Assembly (NCBI RefSeq): GCF_024451105.1
Contig: NZ_JANGEY010000002.1
Span: forward strand, 310,001-374,000
Direction: 5' to 3'
Origin: Stutzerimonas stutzeri
Lineage (GTDB): Bacteria; Pseudomonadota; Gammaproteobacteria; Pseudomonadales; Pseudomonadaceae
DNA length: 64,000 nt
Positions 16,160-26,721 of this stretch are shown in pieces. Within the stretch, counting starts at the first letter, position 1. Each line of letters opens with the position of its first letter. Made by a program: the position numbers and the translations under genes. The notes below the pieces were generated by a model. The model worked only from the letters and a program-made list of their open reading frames with translations, did no database searches and had not been told where the DNA came from.

Positions 16160-16279
16160 GGGTATGACTCCTCTTGCCTTGCGTTCATGTGCGGGTAACG
16201 GATGGGCCGCACTGCGCAGCGCGCAGTGCGACGCTCCGGCAGGGCCCATCTGCCCTGCCCCGTCCTACGAGCGGTGCGC

Positions 16280-17293
<1,014 letters not shown>

Positions 17294-17420
17294 TTAAATC
17301 CGAGGAATTCCCGCAGCAGTTCGGGACACAACAAAGTCCCTGCGCGACATGTGGCAATGGCGCCAACCCGACAAACTTTCCCGCCCCTTCCTTATTGCCG
17401 CCGGAGTACCCGCGAGGGCT

Positions 17421-17436
17421 TGTGGCAAACATGACA
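17421..17436. promoter_or_regulatory. NifA upstream activator site (TGT-N10-ACA)
   Basis: TGTGGCAAACATGACA matches the NifA consensus exactly. It is about 110 bases from the rightward promoter at 17544 and about 170 from the nifH promoter, so it could serve both directions. Confidence 0.8.
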
Positions 17437-17543
17437 ATTTGTCGGCAAAGCCGGCGCATTGGTTGTTCGAGAGCAACTTCCGGAAGTTTTCCGTCTGTCC
17501 ATTAGTTATTGAATATCAACAACTTGGCCGTTGTTTGCGGGAG

Positions 17544-17558
17544 TGGTGCGGATATTGC
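17544..17558 (+). promoter_or_regulatory. sigma-54-like promoter facing the SIR2-like gene
   Basis: TGGTGCGGATATTGC has GG-N10-GC spacing (GG at 17545-17546, GC at 17557-17558), with TG in place of the usual CA after GG. Only 41 bases before the GTG start at 17600, and the NifA site is about 110 bases upstream. Not confirmed by experiment. Confidence 0.65.
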
Positions 17559-17599
17559 GTAGGTGAGCGCGTCATCTCGCCTTTCCAGCAGGAGTTCCT

Positions 17600-18487
17600 G
17601 TGAACAGCAGCCTGATCGATGAAATCCTCGCCGGCCTGCACGCCGGCACCGTCGTCCCCTACCTGGGGCCAGAGGCGCTGCGCGGGGTGGTCGATCGCAC
17701 CAGCGGCCAGCCGATCCCGGCCGACAGCGACAGCCTGATCCTCGCCATGACCGGCGGCAAGCCGATGTCGCCGCGGCTGATGTACGAGTTCCCGCGCGCC
17801 GCCATGCACCTGGAGAACAAGAAGGGCCGCAGCTTCATCGAGCGCTTCCTGACCCAGACCTACGCCGGCGACAACTGGACGACCTCGGCCCTGCACCGGT
17901 GGCTGGCCGACCTGGAGCCGCCCTACCTCATCGACTGCAACCGCGACACCCAGCTGCAGCGCCAGTACGCCGAGCGCCCGCACACCCTGGTGGTCGGCGC
18001 CGCACGCATCGCCGCCACCCCTTACCGCTTCGACCTCTACCAGGCCGAGGCCGGCCGCTACCGCCCGCTCGAACTGGCCGAGGTCGACACCACCCTGCCG
18101 GTGCTGTTCAAGCCGCTCGGCACGCCGCTGCCCAGGCCCGGCTTCGTCGCCTCGGACGCCGACTTCGTCGACTACATCACCGAGCTGATGGGCGGCTTCG
18201 CCGTGCCGGCCTGGCTCAAGCTGCGCCGCAAGCACAAGCGCTACCTGTTCCTCGGCATGCGCTTCAACCGCGACACCGAGCGCATGGTGATGAGCGACCT
18301 GATCCACGACGCCGCCGAACCCGCCGGCTGGGTGCTGATCGCCGAGCCGAGCGACAAGGAGCGCAAGGTCTGCGCGCGCAAGAACCTGCAGCTGGTCGAG
18401 GCCGACTGGAGCGACCTGCTCGCCGCCGCCGCGCCCGCCCTCGCGGCCGGCAACCCCACCGCCACGCCCGTGGCCCGAATCCCTTGA
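17600..18487 (+). CDS. SIR2-like domain protein, divergent from nifH
   Basis: 295 residues from a GTG with AGGAG 5 bases upstream. Features of a SIR2-like fold: GTVVPYLGPEAL at the N-terminus (in place of the NAD-binding GAG motif), YLIDCNRDTQLQ in the middle (like TTNYD), and RYLFLGMRFNRDTERMV near the end. Whether it still binds NAD is uncertain because the key glycines are altered. It is the first gene of a pair with 18507-19073, transcribed away from nifH behind a sigma-54-like promoter, so it probably belongs to the NifA regulon. Role unknown. Confidence 0.75.
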   Translation: MNSSLIDEILAGLHAGTVVPYLGPEALRGVVDRTSGQPIPADSDSLILAMTGGKPMSPRLMYEFPRAAMHLENKKGRSFIERFLTQTYAGDNWTTSALHRWLADLEPPYLIDCNRDTQLQRQYAERPHTLVVGAARIAATPYRFDLYQAEAGRYRPLELAEVDTTLPVLFKPLGTPLPRPGFVASDADFVDYITELMGGFAVPAWLKLRRKHKRYLFLGMRFNRDTERMVMSDLIHDAAEPAGWVLIAEPSDKERKVCARKNLQLVEADWSDLLAAAAPALAAGNPTATPVARIP

Positions 18488-18506
18488 TCGACAAGAGAGC
18501 CCCACC

Positions 18507-19073
18507 ATGCTGCTGAAAACCTACGAAGAGAAGAACCTGCTGTGCAACCTGAGCGTCAACGGCGCCACCAGCCAGGCCGACACCTACGCCTACCGCGGCG
18601 ACCTGGTGCTGGCCGAGGGCGAGATCGCCGACGACGCCGGCCGGCGCCTGCCGCCGACCGCGGTGGTCAAGCAGGCCACCGTGCTGGTCAAGGGCGACAA
18701 GCTGGCCATGGTCAGCGGCATCGTCGTCCACCTCGCCGAGGTGCCGCTGTTCGTCGAGCGCTACCGCCACGACCTGGCGCCCGACATCCACGTGCTGTTC
18801 TACGTCGAGGACCTGACCAAGGCGGTGACCACCGACCTCGACGGCGTCGGCATCGTCCTGCTGCCGCACCCGGACGGCGGCGCCGCCTGGCAGACCCTGA
18901 TGGACGACCTGCGCCTGGACAAGGACGACTTCAAGGGCCAGAGCGCCGAGGACAAGGTGATCACCATGGCCGCGGGCCTGGCCGACTACAAGCCCAGGCT
19001 CGACAGCCTGAGCTTCGAGCAGTGCCTGGCCTTCGTCAGCACGGTCAAGCGCGAGCACCGCGGTCCGGTCTGA
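18507..19073 (+). CDS. unknown protein paired with the SIR2-like gene
   Basis: 188 residues with no recognised family. It starts 19 bases after the SIR2-like stop, with AGAGAG upstream of its ATG. No signal peptide and no long hydrophobic run, so probably cytoplasmic. The body alternates short beta-like strands with acidic stretches (LAEGEIADDAG, DDLRLDKDDFKGQSAEDK), and one Cys (NLLCNLSV) lies near the N-terminus. Its tight linkage to the SIR2-like gene and the nif promoter region suggests a role in nitrogen fixation, which is inference from position only. Confidence 0.7.
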   Translation: MLLKTYEEKNLLCNLSVNGATSQADTYAYRGDLVLAEGEIADDAGRRLPPTAVVKQATVLVKGDKLAMVSGIVVHLAEVPLFVERYRHDLAPDIHVLFYVEDLTKAVTTDLDGVGIVLLPHPDGGAAWQTLMDDLRLDKDDFKGQSAEDKVITMAAGLADYKPRLDSLSFEQCLAFVSTVKREHRGPV

Positions 19074-19115
19074 CTCATGCACAGCGTCTCCGAAGTCCCT
19101 TTCGGCAGCTGAGCC

Positions 19116-19145
19116 ACTCCCCCGCTTGCGGGGGAGTCTTGTTTT
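19116..19145 (+). terminator. rho-independent terminator after the SIR2-like pair
   Basis: Perfect stem ACTCCCCCGC / GCGGGGGAGT with a short TT loop, followed by a T-rich tail (TCTTGTTTT). It ends the rightward pair 43 bases after the last stop and may also serve the converging regulator gene. Confidence 0.8.
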
Positions 19146-19190
19146 CGGCGCTCGCCCCACAGGAGCAGGCACGGCGGAGCGCGGCGCACC

Positions 19191-19931
19191 CTACTCCTGG
19201 TGGCGGCGCAGCGCGGTGAAGGCCGCCAGCTCCCACTCGCGCAGCGCCAGCAGCAGGCCGCAGCCGCGGCGCTTGCCGCGCGGCGCGGCCAGGCTCTCCG
19301 CGTGCAGCTCGGCGAAGCGCTGGCGCAGGCGGCGCACCTCGCCCTGCAGCTGCGCCAGCGCCGCCTCGGTGAGCATGCCGTGGGCGAAGCCGAGGCTCTG
19401 GTCGGCGCCGGCGAAGTCGCTGGCGAGGAACTCGCCGAGGCCCTGGCGGCGGAAGAAGCGCTGGATCGGCCCGTCCGGCCGCCAGTCGAAGTCGCGCGCC
19501 ACGTTGAGGCGCACCCGGTTGCCGGGCAGCAGCTCGATCAGGCGCAGGCGGTCGAGGCGCGCCAGACAGCGGATCGCCTCGCTCTCGCTGAGGCGGTATA
19601 CGCTGAGGATGTCGGCCAGGCTCCACTGGTTGAGCACGCACACCGCGACCAGCAGCAGGCGGTCGTCGGAGATCAGTTCGCGCTCCTGGGCCTCGCTCAG
19701 GGTGTGCAGGCGCTGGCCGCTGGCCGCCGCCTCCTGGCTCAGCTCGGCGAGGGTGAAGCCGAGCAGGTGGGCGATCTGCAGCAGGCGCTCCAGGCTGAAG
19801 CTGCCGCTGGCGAACAGGCGCTTGACGCTGGCCTCGGACAGATCGAGTTCGCCGGCCAGCTCGCGGTAGGTCATGCCGCGCGCCTTGAGCTGGCGCTTGA
19901 GGGTGGCGATCAACTGGTCGAGCTCGCTCAT
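19191..19931 (-). CDS. XRE-family transcriptional regulator
   Basis: 246 residues. An N-terminal Cro/C1-type helix-turn-helix lies at about 5-60 (LIATLKRQLKARGMTYRELAGELDLSEASVKRLFASGSFSLERLLQIAHLLG). The long C-terminal part has no recognised ligand domain but includes a helical stretch (ALAQLQGEVRRLRQRFAEL). Its targets are unknown. Monocistronic, divergent from the ceramidase-like gene, so it may control that or itself. Confidence 0.75.
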   Translation of the reverse strand: MSELDQLIATLKRQLKARGMTYRELAGELDLSEASVKRLFASGSFSLERLLQIAHLLGFTLAELSQEAAASGQRLHTLSEAQERELISDDRLLLVAVCVLNQWSLADILSVYRLSESEAIRCLARLDRLRLIELLPGNRVRLNVARDFDWRPDGPIQRFFRRQGLGEFLASDFAGADQSLGFAHGMLTEAALAQLQGEVRRLRQRFAELHAESLAAPRGKRRGCGLLLALREWELAAFTALRRHQE

Positions 19932-20052
19932 GGGACACCGGAAGTAGCGTTTTTCGATGCCTTGCAGTGTACGCGACGCGACCTTTCCCGACGGAGTTTC
20001 GCATCACGCTGGCCGAGGCCATGCTCGGCTCACCTACCCCCAGGAGACCGCC

Positions 20053-20865
20053 ATGGATCGCTGCTCTCGCCACCGCTGCCGCCACCTGCCGCTGCTGCTC
20101 GTCCTGCTGCTCAGCGCCGCCGCCCTGCTGCACGGGCCGATCGCCCAGTTCGAGGACTACCACGCCTTCGCCGACCGGCTGACCCTGTTCGGCATCCCCC
20201 ACGCGCTGGACGTGCTGTCCAACCTCGGCTTCGCCGTGGTCGCCCTGTGGGGGCTGTGGCGCCTGGCGCCGCGCCGTCGCAGCCACTTCCCGCACAGCTG
20301 GTCGGGCTACGCGCTGTTCCTCGCCGGTCTGCTGCTCACCGCAGCGGGTTCCAGCTGGTACCACCTGGCCCCCGACGACCACCGCCTGCTGTGGGACCGC
20401 CTGCCCATCGCCCTGGCCAGCGCCGGGCTGCTGGCTGGGGTGTGGGCCGATTGTCGGCAACGCGACAGTCGCCTGCTCGCCAGCCTGCTCGGAGCCTTCG
20501 CCCTGGCCGGCGTGCTCTGGTGGTACCTCACCGCACTGCACGGCGTCGGCGACCTGCGCGCCTACCTGCTGCTGCAGGTGCTGACCGTCGTGCTGATCCC
20601 GCTGTGGCAGTGGCTGCACGGCCGCCCGCGCGGCGAGCGCCAGGCCTTCGCTGCCGCCCTCGGCCTGTACCTGCTGGCCAAGTGCGCCGAGCTGCTCGAC
20701 CACCAGATCGCCGCCCTGCTCGCCCCGCTCACCGGCCATACGCTCAAGCACCTGCTGTCCACCGTCGCCACCGCGGTGGTGGTCGCCCAGCTGGCGCGCC
20801 GCGCGCCGCTGGCCAGCGCCACGGCCGCGGTGGCACCATCGCGCCAATCCATCCGCCATTCGTGA
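20053..20865 (+). CDS. ceramidase-like (CREST superfamily) membrane protein
   Basis: 270 residues from the ATG at 20053, with about seven hydrophobic segments. The GSSWYHLAPDDHRLLWDRLP motif (about residues 101-120) and C-terminal GHTLKHLLS hold the Ser, Asp and His residues seen in CREST-family hydrolases such as alkaline ceramidases. Enzyme activity and lipid substrate are not known. The gene sits 16 bases upstream of the acyltransferase/acyl-ACP synthetase gene, so a lipid-related operon is plausible. Confidence 0.65.
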   Translation: MDRCSRHRCRHLPLLLVLLLSAAALLHGPIAQFEDYHAFADRLTLFGIPHALDVLSNLGFAVVALWGLWRLAPRRRSHFPHSWSGYALFLAGLLLTAAGSSWYHLAPDDHRLLWDRLPIALASAGLLAGVWADCRQRDSRLLASLLGAFALAGVLWWYLTALHGVGDLRAYLLLQVLTVVLIPLWQWLHGRPRGERQAFAAALGLYLLAKCAELLDHQIAALLAPLTGHTLKHLLSTVATAVVVAQLARRAPLASATAAVAPSRQSIRHS

Positions 20866-20881
20866 AGGTCAGGGACAGATC

Positions 20882-23032
20882 ATGCTCAAGCTCATCCTGC
20901 GTCGCCTGCTGCAGCGCCTGCTGCGCGTGCGCGTGCACGGCGAAACGGACGTGTTCGCCAACCCGCGCACGCTGATCGTCGCCAACCACGAGTCGTTCCT
21001 CGACGGCCTGCTGCTCGGCCTGTTCCTGCCGGTCGAGGCCACCTTCGTGGTGCACACGCAGATCGCCAGCCGGCCGCTGTTCCGCGTGCTGCTGCGCTTC
21101 GTGCCGCACCTGGCGGTGGACTCGACCAGCCCGCTGGCGATGAAGCAGATCGTCCGCCTGGTGGAGAGCGGCCGCCCGGTGGTGATCTTCCCCGAGGGCC
21201 GCATCACCCGCACCGGCTCGCTGATGAAGGTCTACGACGGCGCCGGCTTCGTCGCCGCCAGGACCGACGCCAGCGTGGTGCCGGTGCGCATCGACGGCGC
21301 CGCGCGCAGCTACTTCGGCCGCCTGGCCGGGGTCTATCCGCGCCGCCTGCTGCCGCAGGTCGACCTCTACGTGCAGCCGCCGCGGCAGATCGCCATGCCG
21401 GCGCTGCCCTCGGCCAAGCAGCGCCGCCGCCGCGCCGGCGAGGCGATGCGCCACATCCTGCTCGACATGCTGGTGGCCAGCCGGCCGCGGCGCACCCTGT
21501 TCGCGGCCTTCCTCGACGCCAAGGCGGTGTTCGGCCGCCACTACCAGCTGGTCGAGGACGTGCGCCTGGTCGAGGAGTCCTACGGCTCGCTGCTGAAGAT
21601 GGCCCTCGGCCTCGGCCGCCTGCTCAGCCGTCACACCCAGCCCGGCGAGATCGTCGGCGTGCTCACCCCCAACGCCGCGCCGACCCTCGGCCTGGTGCTC
21701 GGCCTGTCGCTGAACGCGCGCATCCCGGCGATGCTCAACTACACCGCCGGCCGCGACGGCCTGCAGGCCGCCTGCACCGCCGCCGGCATCCGCACCATCG
21801 TCGCCTCGCGCACCTTCGTCGACAGGGCGCGCCTCGGCGGCCTGCTCGACCAGCTGCCCGGCATCCGCGTGCTCTACCTGGAGGATCTGAAGCGCGAACT
21901 GAGCCTCGCCGACCGCCTGTGGCTGCTCGCCCACCTGCTGCTGCCCCAGCGCGCGGCCGTGCCGCAGAGCCCCGACGATCCGGCTCTGGTGCTGTTCACC
22001 TCGGGCTCGGAGGGCAAGCCCAAGGGCGTGGTGCACTCGCACGACTCGCTGCTGGCCAACGTCGCCCAGGTGCGCGCGGTGGCCGACTTCACCCCGCGCG
22101 ACAAGTTCATGATGGCGCTGCCGCTGTTCCACTCCTTCGGCCTCACCTGCGGCGTGCTGCTGCCGCTGGTATCCGGCTGCAAGGTGTTCCTCTACCCCAG
22201 CCCGCTGCACTACCGCATCGTCCCCGAGCTGGTCTACGACCGCGACTGCAGCGTGCTGTTCGGCACCTCGACCTTCCTCGGCAACTACGCCAAATACGCC
22301 CACCCCTACGACTTCGGTCGCCTGCGCTACGTGGTGGCCGGCGCCGAACGGCTCAACGAGGAAGTACGCCAGACCTGGATCGACCGCTTCGGCATCCGCA
22401 TCCTCGAAGGCTACGGCATCACCGAATGCGCGCCGGTGGTGGCGGTCAACGTGCCGATGGCCTGCCGCCGCGGCAGCGTCGGCCAGCTGCTGCCGGGCAT
22501 CGAGCACGAACTGGAGCCGGTGCCGGGCATCGAGCTGGGCGGCGCCCTGCATGTGAAGGGCCCGAACCTGCTCAAGGGCTACCTGCTGTTCGACCGGCCC
22601 GGGGTGATCCAGCCGCCGCCGGCGCTGCGCCCCGGCTGGTACGCCACCGGCGACATCGTCGAGATCGACGCCGACGGCTTCCTGCACATCCGTGGCCGCC
22701 TCAAGCGCTTCGCCAAGCTGGCCGGCGAGATGGTCTCGCTGGAGCTGGTCGAGCAGATCGCCGCCGAGGCCGCGCCGGGCTTCGTCCACGCCGCCAGCAG
22801 CCGCGGCGACGCGGCCAAGGGCGAGGCGCTGGTGCTGTTCAGCAGCGCCCCGCAGCTGGGCCGCGACGCCCTGCTGATCGCCGCGCGCCGCCTGGGCGCC
22901 AGCGAGCTGGCGGTGCCGCGCGACATCCGCCGCCTCGACGCGCTGCCGCTGCTCGGCAGCGGCAAGACCGACCACGTCGCGCTCAAGCGCCTGGCCGAAG
23001 CGGACGCCGACGCCACCGAGCAGCCGTCATGA
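20882..23032 (+). CDS. PlsC acyltransferase fused to AMP-dependent acyl-ACP synthetase (Aas-like)
   Basis: 716 residues. The N-terminal PlsC domain (residues about 1-200) has NHESFLDG (HxxxxD motif) and FPEGRIT. The C-terminal AMP-binding domain has LFTSGSEGKPKGVVHSHDSLLANV, YGITECAP and WYATGD. Together these are the two activities of Aas (2-acylglycerophosphoethanolamine acyltransferase / acyl-ACP synthetase), which reacylates lysophospholipid at the inner membrane. Its stop overlaps the ATG of the next gene (ATGA). Confidence 0.85.
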   Translation: MLKLILRRLLQRLLRVRVHGETDVFANPRTLIVANHESFLDGLLLGLFLPVEATFVVHTQIASRPLFRVLLRFVPHLAVDSTSPLAMKQIVRLVESGRPVVIFPEGRITRTGSLMKVYDGAGFVAARTDASVVPVRIDGAARSYFGRLAGVYPRRLLPQVDLYVQPPRQIAMPALPSAKQRRRRAGEAMRHILLDMLVASRPRRTLFAAFLDAKAVFGRHYQLVEDVRLVEESYGSLLKMALGLGRLLSRHTQPGEIVGVLTPNAAPTLGLVLGLSLNARIPAMLNYTAGRDGLQAACTAAGIRTIVASRTFVDRARLGGLLDQLPGIRVLYLEDLKRELSLADRLWLLAHLLLPQRAAVPQSPDDPALVLFTSGSEGKPKGVVHSHDSLLANVAQVRAVADFTPRDKFMMALPLFHSFGLTCGVLLPLVSGCKVFLYPSPLHYRIVPELVYDRDCSVLFGTSTFLGNYAKYAHPYDFGRLRYVVAGAERLNEEVRQTWIDRFGIRILEGYGITECAPVVAVNVPMACRRGSVGQLLPGIEHELEPVPGIELGGALHVKGPNLLKGYLLFDRPGVIQPPPALRPGWYATGDIVEIDADGFLHIRGRLKRFAKLAGEMVSLELVEQIAAEAAPGFVHAASSRGDAAKGEALVLFSSAPQLGRDALLIAARRLGASELAVPRDIRRLDALPLLGSGKTDHVALKRLAEADADATEQPS

Positions 23033-24906
23033 GTTCGCCGCTCGACCTGCTGCGGGCACGGCGCTTCGGCCCGCTGTTCGTCACCCAGTTCCTCGGCGCG
23101 TTCAACGACAACCTGTTCAAGAACGCCCTGGTGGTGCTGCTGACCTTCCAGGCCGCGCAGTGGACCAGCCTGTCCATCGGCGTGCTGGCCAACCTGGCGG
23201 CGGGCCTGTTCATCCTGCCGTTCTTCCTGTTCTCGGCCACCGCCGGCCAGCTCGCCGACAAGTACGACAAGGCCGTGCTGGCGCGCTGGACCAAGCTCTT
23301 GGAGATCGTCATCGTGCTGCTCGCCGGCGCCGGCTTCTGGGCGCACAGCCTGATGCTGCTGCTCGCCGCGCTGTTCCTGCTCGGCCTGCAGTCGACCCTG
23401 TTCGGCCCGGTGAAGTACGCCATCCTGCCGCAGCATCTGCACGAGGACGAGCTGGTCGGCGGCAACGCGCTGATCGAGGCCGGCACCTTCGTCGCCATCC
23501 TGATCGGCACCCTGGCCGGCGGCCTGCTCGCCGGCGCGGCGGACAGCATGCTGTGGATCACCGCCGCCTGCCTGCTGGTGGCGCTGGCCGGCTGGCTCGG
23601 CAGCCTGCGCATCCCCGCGGCGCCGCCGCCGGAGCCGCAGCTGGCGATCAACCTCAATCCGCTGGTGGAGACCTGGCGCAACATCGGCTTCGCCCGCGAG
23701 AACCGCACGGTGTTCCTGGCGATCCTCGGCATCTCCTGGTTCTGGCTGTACGGCGCGCTGCTGCTCGCCCAGTTCCCGGCCTACGCCAAGGACGTGCTGG
23801 GCGGCAGCGAGAGCGGCGTGACCCTGCTGCTGGGTACCTTCACCCTCGGCATCGGCGTCGGCTCGATGCTCTGCGAGCGGCTGTCCGGCAAGCTGGTGGA
23901 AATCGGCCTGGTGCCGCTCGGCTCGATCGGCCTGACCCTGTTCGGCCTCGACCTGGCCTTCGCCTCGCCGGCCGTGGCGCCGCCGGCGCCGCTGGCGCTG
24001 GCCGAACTGCTGCAGGCGCCCGGCACCCTGCGCGTGCTGTTCGACCTGTTCGCCCTCGGCCTGTTCGGCGGCTTCTACATCGTGCCGCTGTACGCGCTGA
24101 TGCAGCTGCGCTCGGCCGCCGCGCACCGCGCGCGCATCGTCGCCGCCAACAACATCCTCAACGCGCTGTTCATGGTGGTCGGCGCCGGCGCCGCGGCCGG
24201 GCTGCTCGCCGCCGGGCTGTCGATCCCCGCGCTGTTCGCTTGCGCCGCGCTGGTCAACGCGCTGGTCGCCGTGTACATCTACCGCCTGGTGCCGGAGTTC
24301 CTGCTGCGCTTTCTCGACTGGCTGCTGATCCACTCGGTCTACCGCCTGGACAAGCGGGGCGTCGAGCGCATCCCGCAGAGCGGCCCGGCGCTGCTGGTGT
24401 GCAACCACGTCAGCTACGTCGACGCCCTGGTGATCGCCGCCGCCTGCCGGCGGCCGATCCGCTTCGTCATGGACCACCGCATCTTCCGCTGGCCGCTGCT
24501 GTCGTTCGTGTTCCGCCACGCCCGCGCCATCCCCATCGCCCCGGCGAAGGAGGACGCCGCGCTGCTGGAGCGCGCCTATGCCGAGGTGGCCGCGGCGCTG
24601 GAGGCCGGCGAGCTGGTGGCGATCTTCCCCGAGGGCCAGCTGACTCCGGATGGCGAGGTCGGCCCGTTCCGCCCCGGCACCCAGCGCATCCTCGAGAGCA
24701 ACCCGGTCGAGGTGCTGCCCATAGCGCTGTCCGGGCTGTGGGACAGCCCGTTCTCGCGCCGCGCCAGCTCCCTGTTGCGGCGCGCCAGCCAACTGCATCC
24801 GTTGCGCCGCGTCGCGCTGAATGTCGGCGAGCCGCTGGCGGCGGATCAGGCCACCCCGCAGGCGCTGCGCCAGCGGGTGCTGGAGCTGCGCGGGCCGCAG
24901 CCCTGA
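23029..24906 (+). CDS. LplT-like MFS transporter fused to a PlsC acyltransferase
   Basis: 625 residues. About 12 membrane helices make up the first 410 residues, beginning MSSPLDLLRARRFGPLFVTQFLGAFNDNLFKNALV, a typical LplT-type start. A C-terminal acyltransferase domain carries NHVSYVDAL (HxxxxD) and FPEGQLT. LplT flips lysophospholipids inwards for Aas to reacylate. The start overlaps the Aas-like stop by four bases, so the two are translationally coupled. The PlsC fusion means the pair carries two acyltransferase domains, one per protein. Confidence 0.85.
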   Translation: MSSPLDLLRARRFGPLFVTQFLGAFNDNLFKNALVVLLTFQAAQWTSLSIGVLANLAAGLFILPFFLFSATAGQLADKYDKAVLARWTKLLEIVIVLLAGAGFWAHSLMLLLAALFLLGLQSTLFGPVKYAILPQHLHEDELVGGNALIEAGTFVAILIGTLAGGLLAGAADSMLWITAACLLVALAGWLGSLRIPAAPPPEPQLAINLNPLVETWRNIGFARENRTVFLAILGISWFWLYGALLLAQFPAYAKDVLGGSESGVTLLLGTFTLGIGVGSMLCERLSGKLVEIGLVPLGSIGLTLFGLDLAFASPAVAPPAPLALAELLQAPGTLRVLFDLFALGLFGGFYIVPLYALMQLRSAAAHRARIVAANNILNALFMVVGAGAAAGLLAAGLSIPALFACAALVNALVAVYIYRLVPEFLLRFLDWLLIHSVYRLDKRGVERIPQSGPALLVCNHVSYVDALVIAAACRRPIRFVMDHRIFRWPLLSFVFRHARAIPIAPAKEDAALLERAYAEVAAALEAGELVAIFPEGQLTPDGEVGPFRPGTQRILESNPVEVLPIALSGLWDSPFSRRASSLLRRASQLHPLRRVALNVGEPLAADQATPQALRQRVLELRGPQP

Positions 24907-24933
24907 GGCCCCCGCCCGGCAGCCCCGCGCGGC

Positions 24934-26580
24934 TCAGCGCTGCGCCAGGAACGCCCTGGCCTGGAGCAGCTCGGGCCGTTCGACGTCATGCCCGGCGGCC
25001 AGTTCGAGCAGATGCCGGTAGTGCGCCGCCGCGCGCTCGGCATCGCCGGCCTCCTGCGCGGCGCGGGCCGCGCCGTAGACGCCGCGGAAGCGGTTGGGGT
25101 CGCGCTTGAGCGAGCGCTCGAACTCGGCCAGCGCCGCCCCCGGCTGGCCGCCGAGCAGCAGCATCTCGCCCAGCAGCTCGCGCGCCGGCACGACGTTGCC
25201 GGGCGTGACCGGGTGCTTGTCGCTGGCCTCCTCGGCCGCGGTGGCCGCGCGCATCAGCTGCAGCGCCTCGTCCTGGCGCTTGCCGGCCAGCGCGATCCAG
25301 GCCGCGAGCGTCTGGATCTGCACCTCGGTCTGCCCCGCCCAGTAGCTGTTGCCGGCCGCGCTCAGCGCCGCCTTGAGCGCCTGCAGGCGGGCGACATCCT
25401 GCCGCGCCGCGTCGACCTCGCCCAGGCGCGCCGCGCCCAGCCCGCGGGCGAACACCAGGATGGCCTCGGACTGCGGGAACTTGCTCCAGGCGAGATCGGC
25501 GGGGCGGAGCTGCAGCTGCGCCGCCTGCCGCCAGTCGCCACGCTCCAGGGCGTAGCGGGCGGGGATGGCGGCGAACGCGTAGGCGGCGACGAAGTTCTCC
25601 ACGTTCACCTGGCGGATCGCCGCCGCCTCGTCGAGCAGCGCCCTGGCCGCCTGGTCCTGGGCCTGCTGCAGGTGGCCGAAGACCATGTAGTCCATGGCGT
25701 GCAGGGCGTCGTAGGCGCCGATGCCGAGGGTCTTCTCCTTGAGTTCGGCCTTGGCCGCCAGGTAGGAGCTGCGGTCGGCCGCCACCATTTCCGGCCACAG
25801 GCCGACGCGCGAGAAGATGTGCGAGGGCATGTGCAGCGCATGCGGCACCGAGGGCGCGATGCCGCCGTAGAGCCGCGCGGCCGGCAGCCCGCGCTCGGCC
25901 AGCTCGGCATAGTCGTAGGTGTGGATCAGGTAGTGGGCGACGCCCGGGTGGTTGGGATACTGCTGCAGCAGCGGCTCGAGGATGCCCGCCGCCTTGAGCT
26001 GGTTGGCGAAGGTCTTGTCGGCCGGCGAGGCGGTGATGTTGAGCGCCAGCGCGTAGAGGATCTGCGCCTCGACGTCCTCGGGATGCTGCGCCGCCAGCTC
26101 GCCCAGCGCCTGCTCGTAGGCCAGCGCGCGCGCGCGGAAGTCGGTGCTCTGCCAGTCCTTGAGCAGCAGCCCCAGCGCCGCGATGTAGGCCTGCTCGCGC
26201 TCGCTGCGGGCGCCCACCCGCCGGGCCTCCTCGGCGGCCGGCGCGCCGGCCTGGGCCGCGGCGGGGTTGGCCGCCCAGGTGAAGGGGTTGCCCATCGCCA
26301 TGATGGCGATGCCCCAGTGCGCCATGCCGCAGCCCTCATCGAGCGCCAGCACCCGGGCGAAGGACTGCTTGGCCGGCTCGAACCAGAACGAGTGGAACAG
26401 CGCCATCGCCCGGTTGAATTCCTGCTGGGCCGCGGCATTGCAGGAAACCGGGAAATTCACCTCGCCGAGCCGTTCGGCGGAGCGCCCTGCGCGCGCCTCC
26501 CCCTCGTTCTGCGCCTGGGCCGCAGCCAGCATGCCGGCTGCCATGGTCATCACGAAAGCGATCGATCTTGCCAATCTCAT
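24934..26580 (-). CDS. exported tetratricopeptide-repeat protein
   Basis: 548 residues from the ATG at 26580, chosen because it is preceded by GAGGTGAC. A GTG three codons upstream is also possible. N-terminal Sec signal peptide (RLARSIAFVMTMAAGMLAAAQAQ), then TPR-like helical repeats throughout (for example FNRAMALFHSFWFEPAKQSFARVLALDEGCGMAHWG). A HALHMPSHIFSRVGLW motif in the middle is shared by this family of periplasmic TPR proteins. Its partner is unknown. Converges on the acyltransferase gene. Confidence 0.8.
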   Translation of the reverse strand: MRLARSIAFVMTMAAGMLAAAQAQNEGEARAGRSAERLGEVNFPVSCNAAAQQEFNRAMALFHSFWFEPAKQSFARVLALDEGCGMAHWGIAIMAMGNPFTWAANPAAAQAGAPAAEEARRVGARSEREQAYIAALGLLLKDWQSTDFRARALAYEQALGELAAQHPEDVEAQILYALALNITASPADKTFANQLKAAGILEPLLQQYPNHPGVAHYLIHTYDYAELAERGLPAARLYGGIAPSVPHALHMPSHIFSRVGLWPEMVAADRSSYLAAKAELKEKTLGIGAYDALHAMDYMVFGHLQQAQDQAARALLDEAAAIRQVNVENFVAAYAFAAIPARYALERGDWRQAAQLQLRPADLAWSKFPQSEAILVFARGLGAARLGEVDAARQDVARLQALKAALSAAGNSYWAGQTEVQIQTLAAWIALAGKRQDEALQLMRAATAAEEASDKHPVTPGNVVPARELLGEMLLLGGQPGAALAEFERSLKRDPNRFRGVYGAARAAQEAGDAERAAAHYRHLLELAAGHDVERPELLQARAFLAQR

Positions 26581-26721
26581 CGCCGTCACCTCTGGGGTTG
26601 TCAGCAGGAAGACTCAGCTTGGTAGCCGACAGCCCGGCAAGCAAGGAACGTGGCGATAGCGCAGGGCTTTGCCGACGACAGGTCCCCGGGAGAAGACCCG
26701 AGTTGCCCTGCCGAGTGAGCC

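Noticed and set aside
17600-18487. An enzymatically active sirtuin
   Set aside because: The N-terminal motif lacks the usual GAGxS NAD-binding signature, so only a SIR2-like fold is claimed.
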